Position numbers and translations under genes: made by a program
Source of the DNA: Betaproteobacteria bacterium
Lineage (GTDB): Bacteria; Pseudomonadota; Gammaproteobacteria; Burkholderiales; Burkholderiaceae_E
Direction of reading: 5' to 3'
Length of the DNA: 22,111 nt
Assembly: GCA_009925965.1 (NCBI GenBank)
Contig: RFPW01000012.1
Span: 1-22,111, forward strand
Notes under the pieces: generated by a model
What the model was told of the DNA's origin: nothing
Database searches by the model: none
What the model saw: only the letters and a program-made list of their open reading frames with translations
Shown: in pieces, positions 14,380 to 21,887 of the stretch
Position numbering within the stretch: the first letter of the stretch is position 1
Layout: the number at the start of each line of letters is the position of its first letter

Positions 14380-15594
14380 TCAGGTTGCGTAGATGCACGC
14401 CAGTTCAGGATAGGTCGCAGCCCACCCGAACAGCACGTCCAAACGCATGATGTAGTTGTCATTCACGCCGTCATAGAACTCGGTCACCTTCAGGTTCATG
14501 CCCTTGTAGGATTCCTGCGCCACGTCGATCACACCCCGGCCCGAAGGCGGCGCGTACATCGGGACCATCGCCAGCGTGTAGGCATCGCGGTGGAAGCCAA
14601 CGTTGGTGTTGTACGAACCCGACGCGGTGCCGAAGATCGTGATGGTGGCCGAGTTGGCAGGCGAGGCGGTCACGTTCTGGAACGCGCCGGTCGGGGTAAG
14701 CGCCGGGCTGATCGAGATCGAAGTTGCGCCGCTTGCCGCATCCGCCGTCACCACGAACTGCGCCAGCGTGCCGGTCGAAGCGCGCGACTGCGGGTTGACC
14801 GCGTTCACACCCGCAAACGTGATCTTGGTGCCGCGCGTGATCGTGCCGTTGAGTGAGTTGACGGTGATGGTTGAGCCCGTCTGGCCCGCGCCGTTGACGG
14901 TGTTGGTGGCGACCACAGCCGTGCCGTTGGTGTGGATCGCAACGTTCTGATCCATACCCACGTCAAGGCCAAAGCTGTTCTGCAAACGCCCGGTCGAGAA
15001 CTGCTTGCCCACCTTGTCGGTGCTGTTGAACAGACCGGCCATGCCCTGAACCATGGAAGCGTTGAACGCCGGGTTCATGATCAGCGAGCGCCCGCCGTCC
15101 TTCACCGGAGCGCCCATTTCGTCCAGACGCTGATTGACGCCGGTCATTGCAGCAATAGCAAGGGCCTGTGTGTTAGGCAGCGTGCCGGGGGTGCCAATGG
15201 TGTTGAATGTGTTGAGACGGGCCATATCAAGGCCCTGACGGTCAATTTCGTTGGCAACCGTCGCCATCGCAGCCTGAAGCTTTTGGCTCATCTGCTGGAT
15301 CGAGAGGGTGCGCTCCTGCCCGGTGAAGTTCAGGTCCGTACCGCCCTGCGAAAGGGTCAGCGGGACAGTCGTTTCAACGGTCGCCTGCGGCACAGCAACG
15401 CGGCCAGCGCGGTAGTTGTACCGGGGCGGGCGCTTGATGTTGATCGTGGCGCCCGGCGAATAACCGCGCGACTGGTTGGAGGTGAACTCCTGATCCCAAT
15501 CGCGGTTGACGACCGAAGCAAACTGAAGCTGGTTTTCAAGGACGGCAAGCGCCTCCTTGGCAATGATCGAGCAAGTAACGAGCGTGTTCGACAT
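14380..15594 (-). CDS. major capsid (coat) protein, P22 gp5-like
   Basis: The 404-residue protein fits the P22 coat family: a long N-terminal region, a helical spine (QQMSQKLQAAMATVANEIDRQGLDMARLN), and an inserted Ig-like I-domain at roughly 215-335. That insert contains the characteristic ITRGTKITFAGVNAV, which aligns by eye with KRGDKISFAGVKF of P22 gp5. It ends with a beta-rich part (YDGVNDNYIMRLDVLFGWAATYPELACIY). It forms the icosahedral shell on the scaffold. It is preceded by a 61-base gap and followed by a terminator-like hairpin, so it is set apart from the tightly packed genes around it. It is slightly shorter than P22 gp5 (430). Confidence 0.92.
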   Translation of the reverse strand: MSNTLVTCSIIAKEALAVLENQLQFASVVNRDWDQEFTSNQSRGYSPGATINIKRPPRYNYRAGRVAVPQATVETTVPLTLSQGGTDLNFTGQERTLSIQQMSQKLQAAMATVANEIDRQGLDMARLNTFNTIGTPGTLPNTQALAIAAMTGVNQRLDEMGAPVKDGGRSLIMNPAFNASMVQGMAGLFNSTDKVGKQFSTGRLQNSFGLDVGMDQNVAIHTNGTAVVATNTVNGAGQTGSTITVNSLNGTITRGTKITFAGVNAVNPQSRASTGTLAQFVVTADAASGATSISISPALTPTGAFQNVTASPANSATITIFGTASGSYNTNVGFHRDAYTLAMVPMYAPPSGRGVIDVAQESYKGMNLKVTEFYDGVNDNYIMRLDVLFGWAATYPELACIYAT

Positions 15595-15655
15595 GGTAAA
15601 AAGTCCATCTATGGGAAAGCCGACGCTTCACAGCGTGGGCAATTTCGTGATGACC

Positions 15656-16459
15656 TTAGAACGCAGCCCCTTGTTTGCGGCGAATTGCGATGTAATCATC
15701 CATCGAAACATTCGCCAAATCCGATTGCCGTGCTGGTGCCGTGCGGATCGGGCTTACTGGGGCCGGTGCCTTGGTCGTCGGTTTGGCAACGGGCGTCGAT
15801 AGTGCCACTTCAAGCCGCCCCATCTCCAAAGCTGCCTTGACCGGGCTAAGTGTGTTCAGCCGCTCGACAAGCTCGGGATGTTGCGCGAAGTGATAAGCCA
15901 GATGGCCTCCTAGATCGCTGTCAACCATGGCGTCTTCAACGTGCTTTGCGAGCCGTATCTCGGACGAACCGACCACCTCTGCGAAGTCGGGAATTGTTGA
16001 CACCGCCTCTGCCAGCTTTGCATCCCATGACGCGGCTCTTACCATTTCGGTCGTCTGCTGCGCTTTAACCGATGACTGCTTGCTAATCGTCTGCTCGACT
16101 TTCCAATCGGTCAGAGCCTCAACATACTCATCATAGGTATCAAAGCTGTCGGCTGTTGGCTTTGGCGCGCCCTCGACGGGCGAAGCTGGCGTCGGTTGGG
16201 TGACGAGCCCTTTGTAAAAATCGCGTTCGCGTTCGGCTTCCCGACGCGCACGAGTAAGATCGTTTATGCGATCCTGCGCCGTCTTACCACGCGGCTTGTG
16301 TTCCTGCAAGTCATCAGGCTGTCCGGTTTCTTCGCTTTCCGCTTCCGGTTCTGCGGCTTCGGTTTCGACCTGCGGGGCTTCGGCAAAGCGGCCCTGCTCA
16401 TCACGCGGAATTACCGGCGCTTCAACGGGGGCAACGTCGATCGTCACTTCTTCGCTCAT
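15656..16459 (-). CDS. capsid scaffolding protein
   Basis: The 267-residue product is low-complexity and Glu/Pro/Ala-rich at the N-terminus (about 1-60). A charged helix (TAQDRINDLTRARREAERERDFY) and further helices follow. It ends in a basic helical motif (DDYIAIRRKQGAAF), comparable with the basic C-terminal helices by which P22 scaffold binds coat. The gene sits between portal and coat as P22 gene 8 does, with an ATGA overlap with the portal gene. It would direct procapsid assembly and leave before DNA is packaged. Family resemblance is in composition and position rather than a sequence motif. Confidence 0.82.
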   Translation of the reverse strand: MSEEVTIDVAPVEAPVIPRDEQGRFAEAPQVETEAAEPEAESEETGQPDDLQEHKPRGKTAQDRINDLTRARREAERERDFYKGLVTQPTPASPVEGAPKPTADSFDTYDEYVEALTDWKVEQTISKQSSVKAQQTTEMVRAASWDAKLAEAVSTIPDFAEVVGSSEIRLAKHVEDAMVDSDLGGHLAYHFAQHPELVERLNTLSPVKAALEMGRLEVALSTPVAKPTTKAPAPVSPIRTAPARQSDLANVSMDDYIAIRRKQGAAF

Positions 16460-18606
16460 GCTTCGGCTCCTTCAGGGGCGGACGCGGGGTCCGGTTGCAT
16501 CGCTTGCTGTTGTTCCATCGCTTGCGCGTCCGCTGGGGCCTGTTCCATGCCCTGTGCGACGGGTGCGGGCGCATTGGGGTGCATCGGGTCCGCTGCGGCC
16601 TGTACGGCGGCGCTGTGGTCAATCTCAGGCTGGGCGCGCATCATGAGCAGCTTGGCAAACGCGCTCAGTTCGGCGTTGTCGCCCTTGGCTTCAGCGTTAA
16701 TTCTCGCAACCTCAATGGAGGCCGCCGCTGCGATCTCCGCTTTGCGAATGCCTGCCTCGTGCTTTTCAAGTTCGTCGTTCATCCGCGACAAGGCGTCATC
16801 CATCTGCCCGATCATCTGGCCCGCCTGATCAAGCGGAATAGGGCCGTTCGGCGTCTGCACCATCGGCGGTGCATCCTTTTGCTTCTTTTCCTCGTCTGCG
16901 AGCCCCGGCGGCAACGTCTTGGCAATCCGGTCGGCAATGTCATCGGCGCCCGGCCAATCCATCGCACGCACAACCTTGTCGCCCGCCACTTCCATGAGCC
17001 TTGGCCAAGATTGCGACATCTGGACCATGCTTTCGGCGGCCTCCTGCTTGAGTGTGTTGTAGGCTGGCCCGGATGACACCACCACGCCGTACTCGCCAAT
17101 GGTCAGGTCATTCAGCACGCGCCGCACCGCGTTGCCGTATTCGTCCATGCCTTCTTCGGGCTTGTTGACCTCGACCTGAGACGCCTGCCCGTCCTTGCCC
17201 ATCGCCCGCAAAACCCGCTGCGTATCGTACACATACGGGATGCCGCTGATGATGACGCGGCCAAGGTGGCGGATCGTGCGCGCAAGGTTGCCGCTGAAAT
17301 GGTAGTTCCCAACGTCGCCCTGGTGCTGCCGCGCGCGGATCGCAATGCCGCTGGTCTCGTTGGACCTGTTGCCCAGCGAGGCGTCGTAAATGCCCGTTAC
17401 TGCCTTCACGCTGTCCCGCATCATCCCCGCCATGGCGATAAACCCGCTTGGCACGTCCGCCGGGGGTTGCCTTTGCGGCGGCGGTGCCTGTGTGCCGTCG
17501 ATGGTGACCGGCTTATATTCCAGATAGCTGAACGACTTGACGTTGGCCGACTGCCAATCATCCTCAACGCCTTCGAACTGGCCCTCTGCGCCGATGTACG
17601 GAACCTTGGTGCGAAGCGCGATCTCCTCAGTCGCCGCCGTCATCCAGTAGTTTTCCATCTTCTTCGGGTCTTTGGCGTTCCGAATGATGCCAAACCGCGT
17701 GACCTTGCCGTCAATGTCGATCTCGTCGCCGTAGACCGGGAACAGCGGAATCCATTTGAACGGCACTTCGGCCTTTTCCAGCACTTCGCGCGCGGTCAGT
17801 TTGTACCACATCACCTTGCGCAGCGTGGTCGGGCGCGTTCGGCCCGTAGGCGCTACGCCGGGGGGGATGTCCTGCACCGTGAACTTGCCTTTGACGCGTC
17901 CCAAACCGTCCGAAAATTCAACCAGCGTGGCGGTTTCGTACTCAAAGCGATAATACTCGCAGATGCGGACAAAATCCTCGCCCAGCCAATTTTCATCGTC
18001 GCCAGTGCCTTTGGCGATGTAGTCAATCGTGGGGTCTTTGCCGGGATACAGCCGTTCAAACTCTTTCTTGGGCTCTTTGGACGTGACAATGCCAAACTCT
18101 GCGTCACTGCCGTCCGGTTCCTGCGATGACGGATCGAGGTAAATCGTGAACGGATTGCGCACCCGCTTGATCTTCATTTCCTGCTCAAACGAGGTCTCGT
18201 TGCAATACTCCGTCACCAGCCTGAAAAACCCGAAGCCGATGCTCGCCGCGCTATCAAGCGCCGTGTCGTATGCCGTGTCTGCGCAGCTATCGTATTCAAT
18301 GTGCCGGATCAGCCCTTCAATGACCTCGGCAACCTCTTCGTCCGCGCCGTCGCCAACCGGATGCACGTGAATGGACTGCTCGTTCTGGCGAACATCGTTG
18401 ACAACCTGATGGATAATCGCCGGGATGTTGTTGATCGTCAGGCAGGGGCGGCTGTCCAGTTCGCGCTGGCGTACTGACTGCTCATCCCACTGGTCGCCCT
18501 TTTTGAACTTCAGGTCCTCCAAGGCAAGCGAGCGGTCACCGTCATCCGCGTTGATGCAAAGCTCAAGGCGTTCGCGGGCTTCGGCGATAATTTCGGCGTC
18601 GGTCAT
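16456..18606 (-). CDS. portal protein, P22 gp1-like
   Basis: At 716 residues it is nearly the length of P22 gp1 (725). The N-terminal half shows family patterns: KKGDQWDEQ, RPCLTINNIPAIIHQVVNDVRQNEQSI split by short breaks, a GFGFFRLVTEY strand and YLDPSSQEPDGSDAEFG. The long C-terminal helix (about 620-680, MDDALSRMNDELEKHEAGIRKAEIAAAASIEVARINAEAK) fits the helical barrel typical of P22-type portals. The end is Gln/Met/Pro-rich. The dodecamer forms the packaging and ejection channel at one capsid vertex. The start overlaps the GNAT stop (ATGA) and the stop overlaps the scaffold ATG. Confidence 0.93.
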   Translation of the reverse strand: MTDAEIIAEARERLELCINADDGDRSLALEDLKFKKGDQWDEQSVRQRELDSRPCLTINNIPAIIHQVVNDVRQNEQSIHVHPVGDGADEEVAEVIEGLIRHIEYDSCADTAYDTALDSAASIGFGFFRLVTEYCNETSFEQEMKIKRVRNPFTIYLDPSSQEPDGSDAEFGIVTSKEPKKEFERLYPGKDPTIDYIAKGTGDDENWLGEDFVRICEYYRFEYETATLVEFSDGLGRVKGKFTVQDIPPGVAPTGRTRPTTLRKVMWYKLTAREVLEKAEVPFKWIPLFPVYGDEIDIDGKVTRFGIIRNAKDPKKMENYWMTAATEEIALRTKVPYIGAEGQFEGVEDDWQSANVKSFSYLEYKPVTIDGTQAPPPQRQPPADVPSGFIAMAGMMRDSVKAVTGIYDASLGNRSNETSGIAIRARQHQGDVGNYHFSGNLARTIRHLGRVIISGIPYVYDTQRVLRAMGKDGQASQVEVNKPEEGMDEYGNAVRRVLNDLTIGEYGVVVSSGPAYNTLKQEAAESMVQMSQSWPRLMEVAGDKVVRAMDWPGADDIADRIAKTLPPGLADEEKKQKDAPPMVQTPNGPIPLDQAGQMIGQMDDALSRMNDELEKHEAGIRKAEIAAAASIEVARINAEAKGDNAELSAFAKLLMMRAQPEIDHSAAVQAAADPMHPNAPAPVAQGMEQAPADAQAMEQQQAMQPDPASAPEGAEA

Positions 18607-18938
18607 TTGCAGGGTTTCCCAATGCAGGGGCGCACCATCAGGAGCGGTTCGGCTTGGATCGGCGCAAAACCGAACCGGCTGTAAAATTCGGCAAGGCGGT
18701 TGCGGTCGAGCGGGCTGTCAGCGTCGGGCTTGACGTGAACCATGAGAAATTTGCCCGCGATGTCCGCATCAGTGCAGGTGCTGAAAAGCAGTTCCGTTGC
18801 CCAGCCTTGCCCGCGATACTCGGGCTCAGTGCGGACGCTCGACACTTCCAACACCTGCTTGCGCATGTGAATCGGCAGCGCCTTGGCAACGCCCACCTTG
18901 AGGCTTGCATGGCCGTGGTGACGGATGCCGGGGGTCAT
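18603..18938 (-). CDS. GNAT-family N-acetyltransferase
   Basis: The 111-residue protein has the core of a GNAT fold: strand EVSSVRTEPEYRGQGWATELL with the acetyl-CoA-binding R-G-Q-G-W-A motif at 42-47, strand KFLMVHV, and the late helix AEFYSRFGF (83-91). It is compact, lacking a large N-terminal part. The substrate cannot be read from the sequence; phage GNATs may modify host proteins or small molecules. Its position between large terminase and portal, with ATGA overlaps at both ends, ties it to late expression. The fold call is confident and its target unknown. Confidence 0.8.
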   Translation of the reverse strand: MTPGIRHHGHASLKVGVAKALPIHMRKQVLEVSSVRTEPEYRGQGWATELLFSTCTDADIAGKFLMVHVKPDADSPLDRNRLAEFYSRFGFAPIQAEPLLMVRPCIGKPCK

Positions 18939-19171
18939 GTCACCGCCCCCATCTCGATCTGGTGGAACAACGCCTGCCGTTTGTTGCCGCGTATCTGGAC
19001 GCCGCGGCGCGATGCCTGAGACACCAGCGTGTCGATTGCGGCGTTTACCGCGTCATCATCGGCAGGCAGCATCAATTCAGCCGAGCCAACACGCGCACCG
19101 TCCACAGACAGCGCCAGCGCCAGGCCAGGGCTGTTGCCGATCACAAATGCGGTGCGGTCGAGGTGCATCAT
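18935..19171 (-). CDS. hypothetical protein between terminase and GNAT
   Basis: The 78-residue product starts MMHLDRTAFVIGNSPGLALALSVDGARVG and contains AELMLPADDDAVNAAIDTLVSQASRRGVQIRGNKRQ. It has an N-terminal beta-rich part and one helix, with no membrane segment. Its start overlaps the large terminase stop, and either ATG of the ATGATG pair could be used. Its end overlaps the GNAT start as ATGA. No family was recognised. The position suggests a packaging-related or late accessory role, which is inference only. Confidence 0.6.
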   Translation of the reverse strand: MMHLDRTAFVIGNSPGLALALSVDGARVGSAELMLPADDDAVNAAIDTLVSQASRRGVQIRGNKRQALFHQIEMGAVT

Positions 19172-20403
19172 GCTGCCCAGCTCCGCACTTGCAGCGGCGG
19201 GCGAACCTTGCGCACCACCTTGGTCGCCATCGCACGCCGTGCGCCCTCGCAGGCGTACCGGAGCGCGTCAATGCAGTGATTGTTCTTGTCGGCCAGCTTG
19301 GGCAGGACTTGCTCCGTAAGCGGATCAACCTCGAAGCTGTAGAGCGTCAGTTCGTCGATCACATGCTGGCAGCGCGGGTGCACGATGATGTCGAAGCTCT
19401 TTAGGAACTCGACACCCTCCTCGACCGACCGCGCGCCTTTGACCGCCGACAGGATCTTGGGGAAGCCATGATTGCGCAGATAGCTGATCGTCTCAGGCCG
19501 GGCGCTGTCGGCAGTCAAGGGCCAACGCTCGCTTTCCGGCACACTCATGAACAGCGCGGGCAGGTTGTTGATCTCGCAACCTACCTGCCAAGCTTCGTGA
19601 TCGATGTAGAGGTTGTGCCCGTCGATGTAGCACCGCACCAGCACGCTAGGGTCGATGCTGAAGCCGAAGTCCGCGCCCATGCGGAACGTGACGCCTGCGG
19701 GCGTCTCAAAATCTTCCACACGCCAGTTGCGAAACACGCGGGCCTCGCTGTTGCGCTGGTACTCGCCAAGCCAAATGTGCGCAAACTTGTCGGGGTCGCG
19801 GCTGCGGTCGTATTCCAGTTCACCCTTGAGAACGTCAGGGAGCCATGGGTTGTCGCGGTAGTTCGCCTGGACAACGATGGCGTCAGGCGGCGGGCTCTCG
19901 CCCCTAAGTAGCGCGTCTACCGGATCGGTGGATTGCGACGGGTTCCATGTGAACCAAAGCTCTGAGCCGGGCTTACGGATCGTCGGGCGGAGCAGATCAA
20001 GCGAGCGCTGCGATAGGCTTTGCGCTTCCTCGACCCATGCGATGTCATAGCCTTCCAGCGACTTGATGCTGTCGGCTGTGTGATTCTGCATGCCCTGGAA
20101 TATGATCAGCCCGCCGTTCGGTGCCTTGATGCAAGTCTGCTGCACCTCGAACAAGCGTCCGACGCCCATTGCCTCAATCTTGAGCTCAAGCAGTTTCTTG
20201 ACCGATTGGGCCAGCGACTTCTGCACTTCGCGGATGCAGACGGCAAATGTCCGCTCCATGATGCAGCGTTCAATCAGAGCCTCTGCGCGCTCATGCGACT
20301 TGCCGGAACCGCGTCCGCCGTGAATGCCCTTGTAACGCGACGGGCTTAGCAACGGGACTGCCCAGCGCGGCGTGTCAATCACAAGCTCAGTCATGTGCGC
20401 CAT
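19168..20403 (-). CDS. terL: terminase large subunit
   Basis: The 411-residue protein has all terminase parts. The Walker A GGRGSGKS is at 29-36, Walker B YDIAWVEEA at 119-127, and the coupling motif LWFTWNPS at 149-156. The C-terminal RNase-H-like nuclease carries acidic residues in GADFGFS (Asp245), TADSARPE (Asp299) and NHCIDALRYA (Asp379). It pumps DNA into the procapsid and cuts the concatemer. The length and the GGRGSGKS form fit the PBSX/Terminase_3-like group. Start is ATG at 20403 or 20394; both overlap the upstream gene, and the second would give a shorter ACATGACTGA overlap. Its stop overlaps the next start. Confidence 0.95.
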   Translation of the reverse strand: MAHMTELVIDTPRWAVPLLSPSRYKGIHGGRGSGKSHERAEALIERCIMERTFAVCIREVQKSLAQSVKKLLELKIEAMGVGRLFEVQQTCIKAPNGGLIIFQGMQNHTADSIKSLEGYDIAWVEEAQSLSQRSLDLLRPTIRKPGSELWFTWNPSQSTDPVDALLRGESPPPDAIVVQANYRDNPWLPDVLKGELEYDRSRDPDKFAHIWLGEYQRNSEARVFRNWRVEDFETPAGVTFRMGADFGFSIDPSVLVRCYIDGHNLYIDHEAWQVGCEINNLPALFMSVPESERWPLTADSARPETISYLRNHGFPKILSAVKGARSVEEGVEFLKSFDIIVHPRCQHVIDELTLYSFEVDPLTEQVLPKLADKNNHCIDALRYACEGARRAMATKVVRKVRPPLQVRSWAA

Positions 20404-20704
20404 CGATCACGCGGCGGGTGATCATCCGCACCTCGATTTCACCGTCTGCACCAGTGCCTTGCAGCGTCGTAGGCAGAACCTTGCCGATCAGCGCCAAAAA
20501 CGCGGCGGGGCTCACATTGGCTTGGGTGGTCAGGTAATCAACGCCGCCTGCCTTGTCGAGTGCACCAAGAATCATGGACTTAAGATCGGCGTTGATCTTG
20601 TTAGGCACACCCTTCTTGCGACCGGGGCCGGGCGTTCCATCGCCAACCCTGCGGATTTTGGGCGTTAGTTTTTTGGATGCGCTGTCCGTCATGGGACCAG
20701 CCAT
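20387..20704 (-). CDS. probable small terminase subunit-like protein
   Basis: The product is 105 residues from ATG 20704, or 101 from ATG 20692; neither has a strong ribosome binding site. The N-terminus has a basic GPGRKKGVPNK segment (about 26-36), followed by helices (LKSMILGALDKAGGVDYLTTQA, AFLALIGKVLP) and a short beta end. This pattern is typical of the small gene directly upstream of terL in many phages and often annotated as small terminase. It overlaps the terL start. Known role of TerS: recognise the packaging site and start cutting. The call is mostly from position and pattern. The HTH protein at 20755-20919 is the alternative candidate. Confidence 0.62.
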   Translation of the reverse strand: MAGPMTDSASKKLTPKIRRVGDGTPGPGRKKGVPNKINADLKSMILGALDKAGGVDYLTTQANVSPAAFLALIGKVLPTTLQGTGADGEIEVRMITRRVIDGAHD

Positions 20705-20754
20705 CTACACGCATTTTCAGGCGCGCGGGATATGACAAAAATCGGCGCGTGAAA

Positions 20755-20919
20755 TTAAATCGACAACCTCGGCAACGCGCGAAACACCGTCCGTAGCGGA
20801 ATATGAAGCTCCCTGGCGATGCGTGACTTGTTCACCCTGCCATCGGTTGCCCGCATGTCCTGGGCGCGCTGTAGGATGCGCTGGCGCTGCTTGGCGGGTC
20901 GGCCTCGATCATTTGCCAT
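20755..20919 (-). CDS. small helix-turn-helix DNA-binding protein
   Basis: Starting from the ATG at 20919, which has AGGAG at good spacing, this is a 54-residue protein. It has a basic GRPAKQRQRI stretch followed by a compact helix-turn-helix, VNKSRIARELHIPLRTVFRAL, of the resolvase/homeodomain-like type. It may regulate late transcription or act as a packaging-site-recognition factor just before the terminase genes. The same frame is open upstream to 21102 because of a 44-bp duplication, so a 115-residue fusion form may also be made. The internal start keeps its own ribosome binding site, so the short form should persist. Confidence 0.6.
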   Translation of the reverse strand: MANDRGRPAKQRQRILQRAQDMRATDGRVNKSRIARELHIPLRTVFRALPRLSI

Positions 20920-21102
20920 TGGTGCTGCTCCTGTCATAAAATCCAATGCGCATCTGAGCCAACCGCTGCGCCTCTTCCGCCCGTTCGTCAAACCATCGCG
21001 CGGTTGATCGTGGCTCCTCGCCACCCGTTCGTCAAACCATCGCGCGGTTGATCGTGGCTCCTCGCCAGCGCGCTCGTTCCTGTTCCTCGGTGTGTAGCTC
21101 AT
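20920..21102 (-). pseudogene. frameshifted small gene, now fused in frame to HTH gene
   Basis: ATG at 21102 overlaps the upstream mini-gene stop as ATGA and starts MSYTPRNRNERAGEEPRSTA. After RWFDER the frame passes into a second copy of a 44-bp repeat and becomes VARSHDQPRDG and so on, a less protein-like sequence. It then reads straight into the HTH protein. If one copy of the repeat is removed, the frame instead continues as ERAEEAQRLAQMRIGFYDR and stops at a TGA 12 bases inside the HTH gene, giving a 49-residue charged helical protein with the usual operon overlap. So the original gene was probably 49 codons and the duplication broke it. The present product would be a 115-residue fusion ending at 20755. 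Function unknown. Confidence 0.6.
20980..21067. repeat. perfect 44-bp tandem duplication
   Basis: Bases 20980-21023 and 21024-21067 are identical over 44 bases and directly adjacent; the flanking bases differ. The unit length is not a multiple of three, so it shifts the reading frame of the minus-strand gene that spans it. Confidence 0.95.
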
Positions 21103-21170
21103 GCGCCATCGTCTCCATCGCTGTCGGCCAGGGTGTCGTGAATGGGATCGTTGTCGTTGGCTGCGGTCAT
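21099..21170 (-). CDS. 23-residue acidic mini-gene
   Basis: ATG at 21170 overlaps the upstream stop as ATGA, and TGA at 21099-21101 overlaps the next ATG as ATGA, so the frame fills the gap exactly. The peptide begins MTAANDNDPIHDTLADSD and is strongly acidic. It may only transmit ribosomes between genes. With 23 codons the coding evidence is weak beyond the two overlaps, but the AANDN start resembles N-termini of small proteins in sphingomonads (impression, not a search). Confidence 0.45.
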   Translation of the reverse strand: MTAANDNDPIHDTLADSDGDDGA

Positions 21171-21454
21171 GCGGCCTGATCCATTCCGTGCATGGCCTTG
21201 CGCACCTCGCGCGTAATCGCGCCGGATCGAACAAGCCGCGTCCATTCTTCCATGGGCAGGCCTGCGTTGATCGCGCGCTGCACTACTTGGTGGGTTGCTT
21301 CAATCTCGCCGGGCTCGGGCTTCCATTCGCGCCAGTCGTTGCATGCTTGACGCGGGCGAAGATAAATCCCGCCAGTTTTGCTCGCTGTCCATTCAACGTC
21401 TGTGCGCTGCAAACGCGCATTTGCTTCGGCGGCGCGATGCTGATCAAACGTCAT
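21167..21454 (-). CDS. hypothetical protein (95 aa)
   Basis: I chose ATG at 21454 (MTFDQHRAAEANARLQ) because it overlaps the upstream stop by 11 bases and the longer in-frame extension runs in another frame through the upstream gene with unlikely composition. The protein has an N-terminal helix, a beta-like core (EWTASKTGGIYLRPRQACNDWREW), and C-terminal helices (EATHQVVQRAINAGLPMEEWTRLV, ITREVRKAMHGM). No family was recognised. It lies in the block linking replication and packaging genes. The ribosome binding site is weak (GGAC), so coupling is likely. Confidence 0.6.
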   Translation of the reverse strand: MTFDQHRAAEANARLQRTDVEWTASKTGGIYLRPRQACNDWREWKPEPGEIEATHQVVQRAINAGLPMEEWTRLVRSGAITREVRKAMHGMDQAA

Positions 21455-21887
21455 GGCGGTCGTCCGTAAGCAAGGGGCGGGATTGCGTGGCAAGAACGCG
21501 CGGCGGCGGCGCATGCCGAAGCAATGGCGTTGATTGTCCTTTGTGCGCCGCCAGAAACGGATGGCCCCAGTCATATCGATCCTTCGGGCGCATCAAGTCC
21601 AAACATTCGCGGACGGTCGGAAAAAACGTGCAGTTGGCCTTGAGCAGCTTGGTAAGCTCGGCAAAGCCTTCCTCGCTCAAGTGCTGCAAGCTTTCGTAAT
21701 ACTCGGCAATCAGCCACTTTTCGGATTCCGTGTCGCCGGTATCCTTGCCGCGAAACAACATCGCCCATCGCTGGTATTCCCGCAGAAACGCCCGCTTATG
21801 GTCCAATCCCGCGCCACGCTTCGTCGATTGCCTTTGCGCGGCTGCTTCGGTGATCCGCGCTGCCAGTTGCCCGAATTGGTTTTCCAT
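21444..21887 (-). CDS. hypothetical protein, possibly helicase-loader-like
   Basis: The 147-residue protein has a helical N-terminus with RAFLREYQRWAMLFRGKD. A central helix pair follows: EKWLIAEYYESLQHLSEEGFAELTKLLKAN, then CTFFPTVRECLDLM. The pattern 'W-x-aromatic-L, helix, helix, FPT-x-x-E' recalls the N-terminal domain of G39P-type helicase loaders encoded next to phage replication initiators. The placement directly downstream of an O-like replication protein fits, as lambda P follows O. The C-terminus is Pro/Arg-rich and probably disordered. ATG at 21887 has GAGGGA upstream and overlaps the replication gene by 92 bases, the largest overlap apart from the nested spanin gene. The loader idea is inference. 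Confidence 0.65.
   Translation of the reverse strand: MENQFGQLAARITEAAAQRQSTKRGAGLDHKRAFLREYQRWAMLFRGKDTGDTESEKWLIAEYYESLQHLSEEGFAELTKLLKANCTFFPTVRECLDLMRPKDRYDWGHPFLAAHKGQSTPLLRHAPPPRVLATQSRPLLTDDRHDV

Noticed and set aside
15595..15655. Small hairpin (5 bp, GTGA loop) upstream of the coat gene as a promoter or terminator
   Set aside because: The stem is too short and no convincing -35/-10 boxes or T-tract are present.
20980..21067. 44-bp direct repeat as an attachment site or CRISPR-like repeat
   Set aside because: There are only two adjacent copies with no spacer and no integrase nearby; the frame analysis points to a slippage-type duplication in a coding region.
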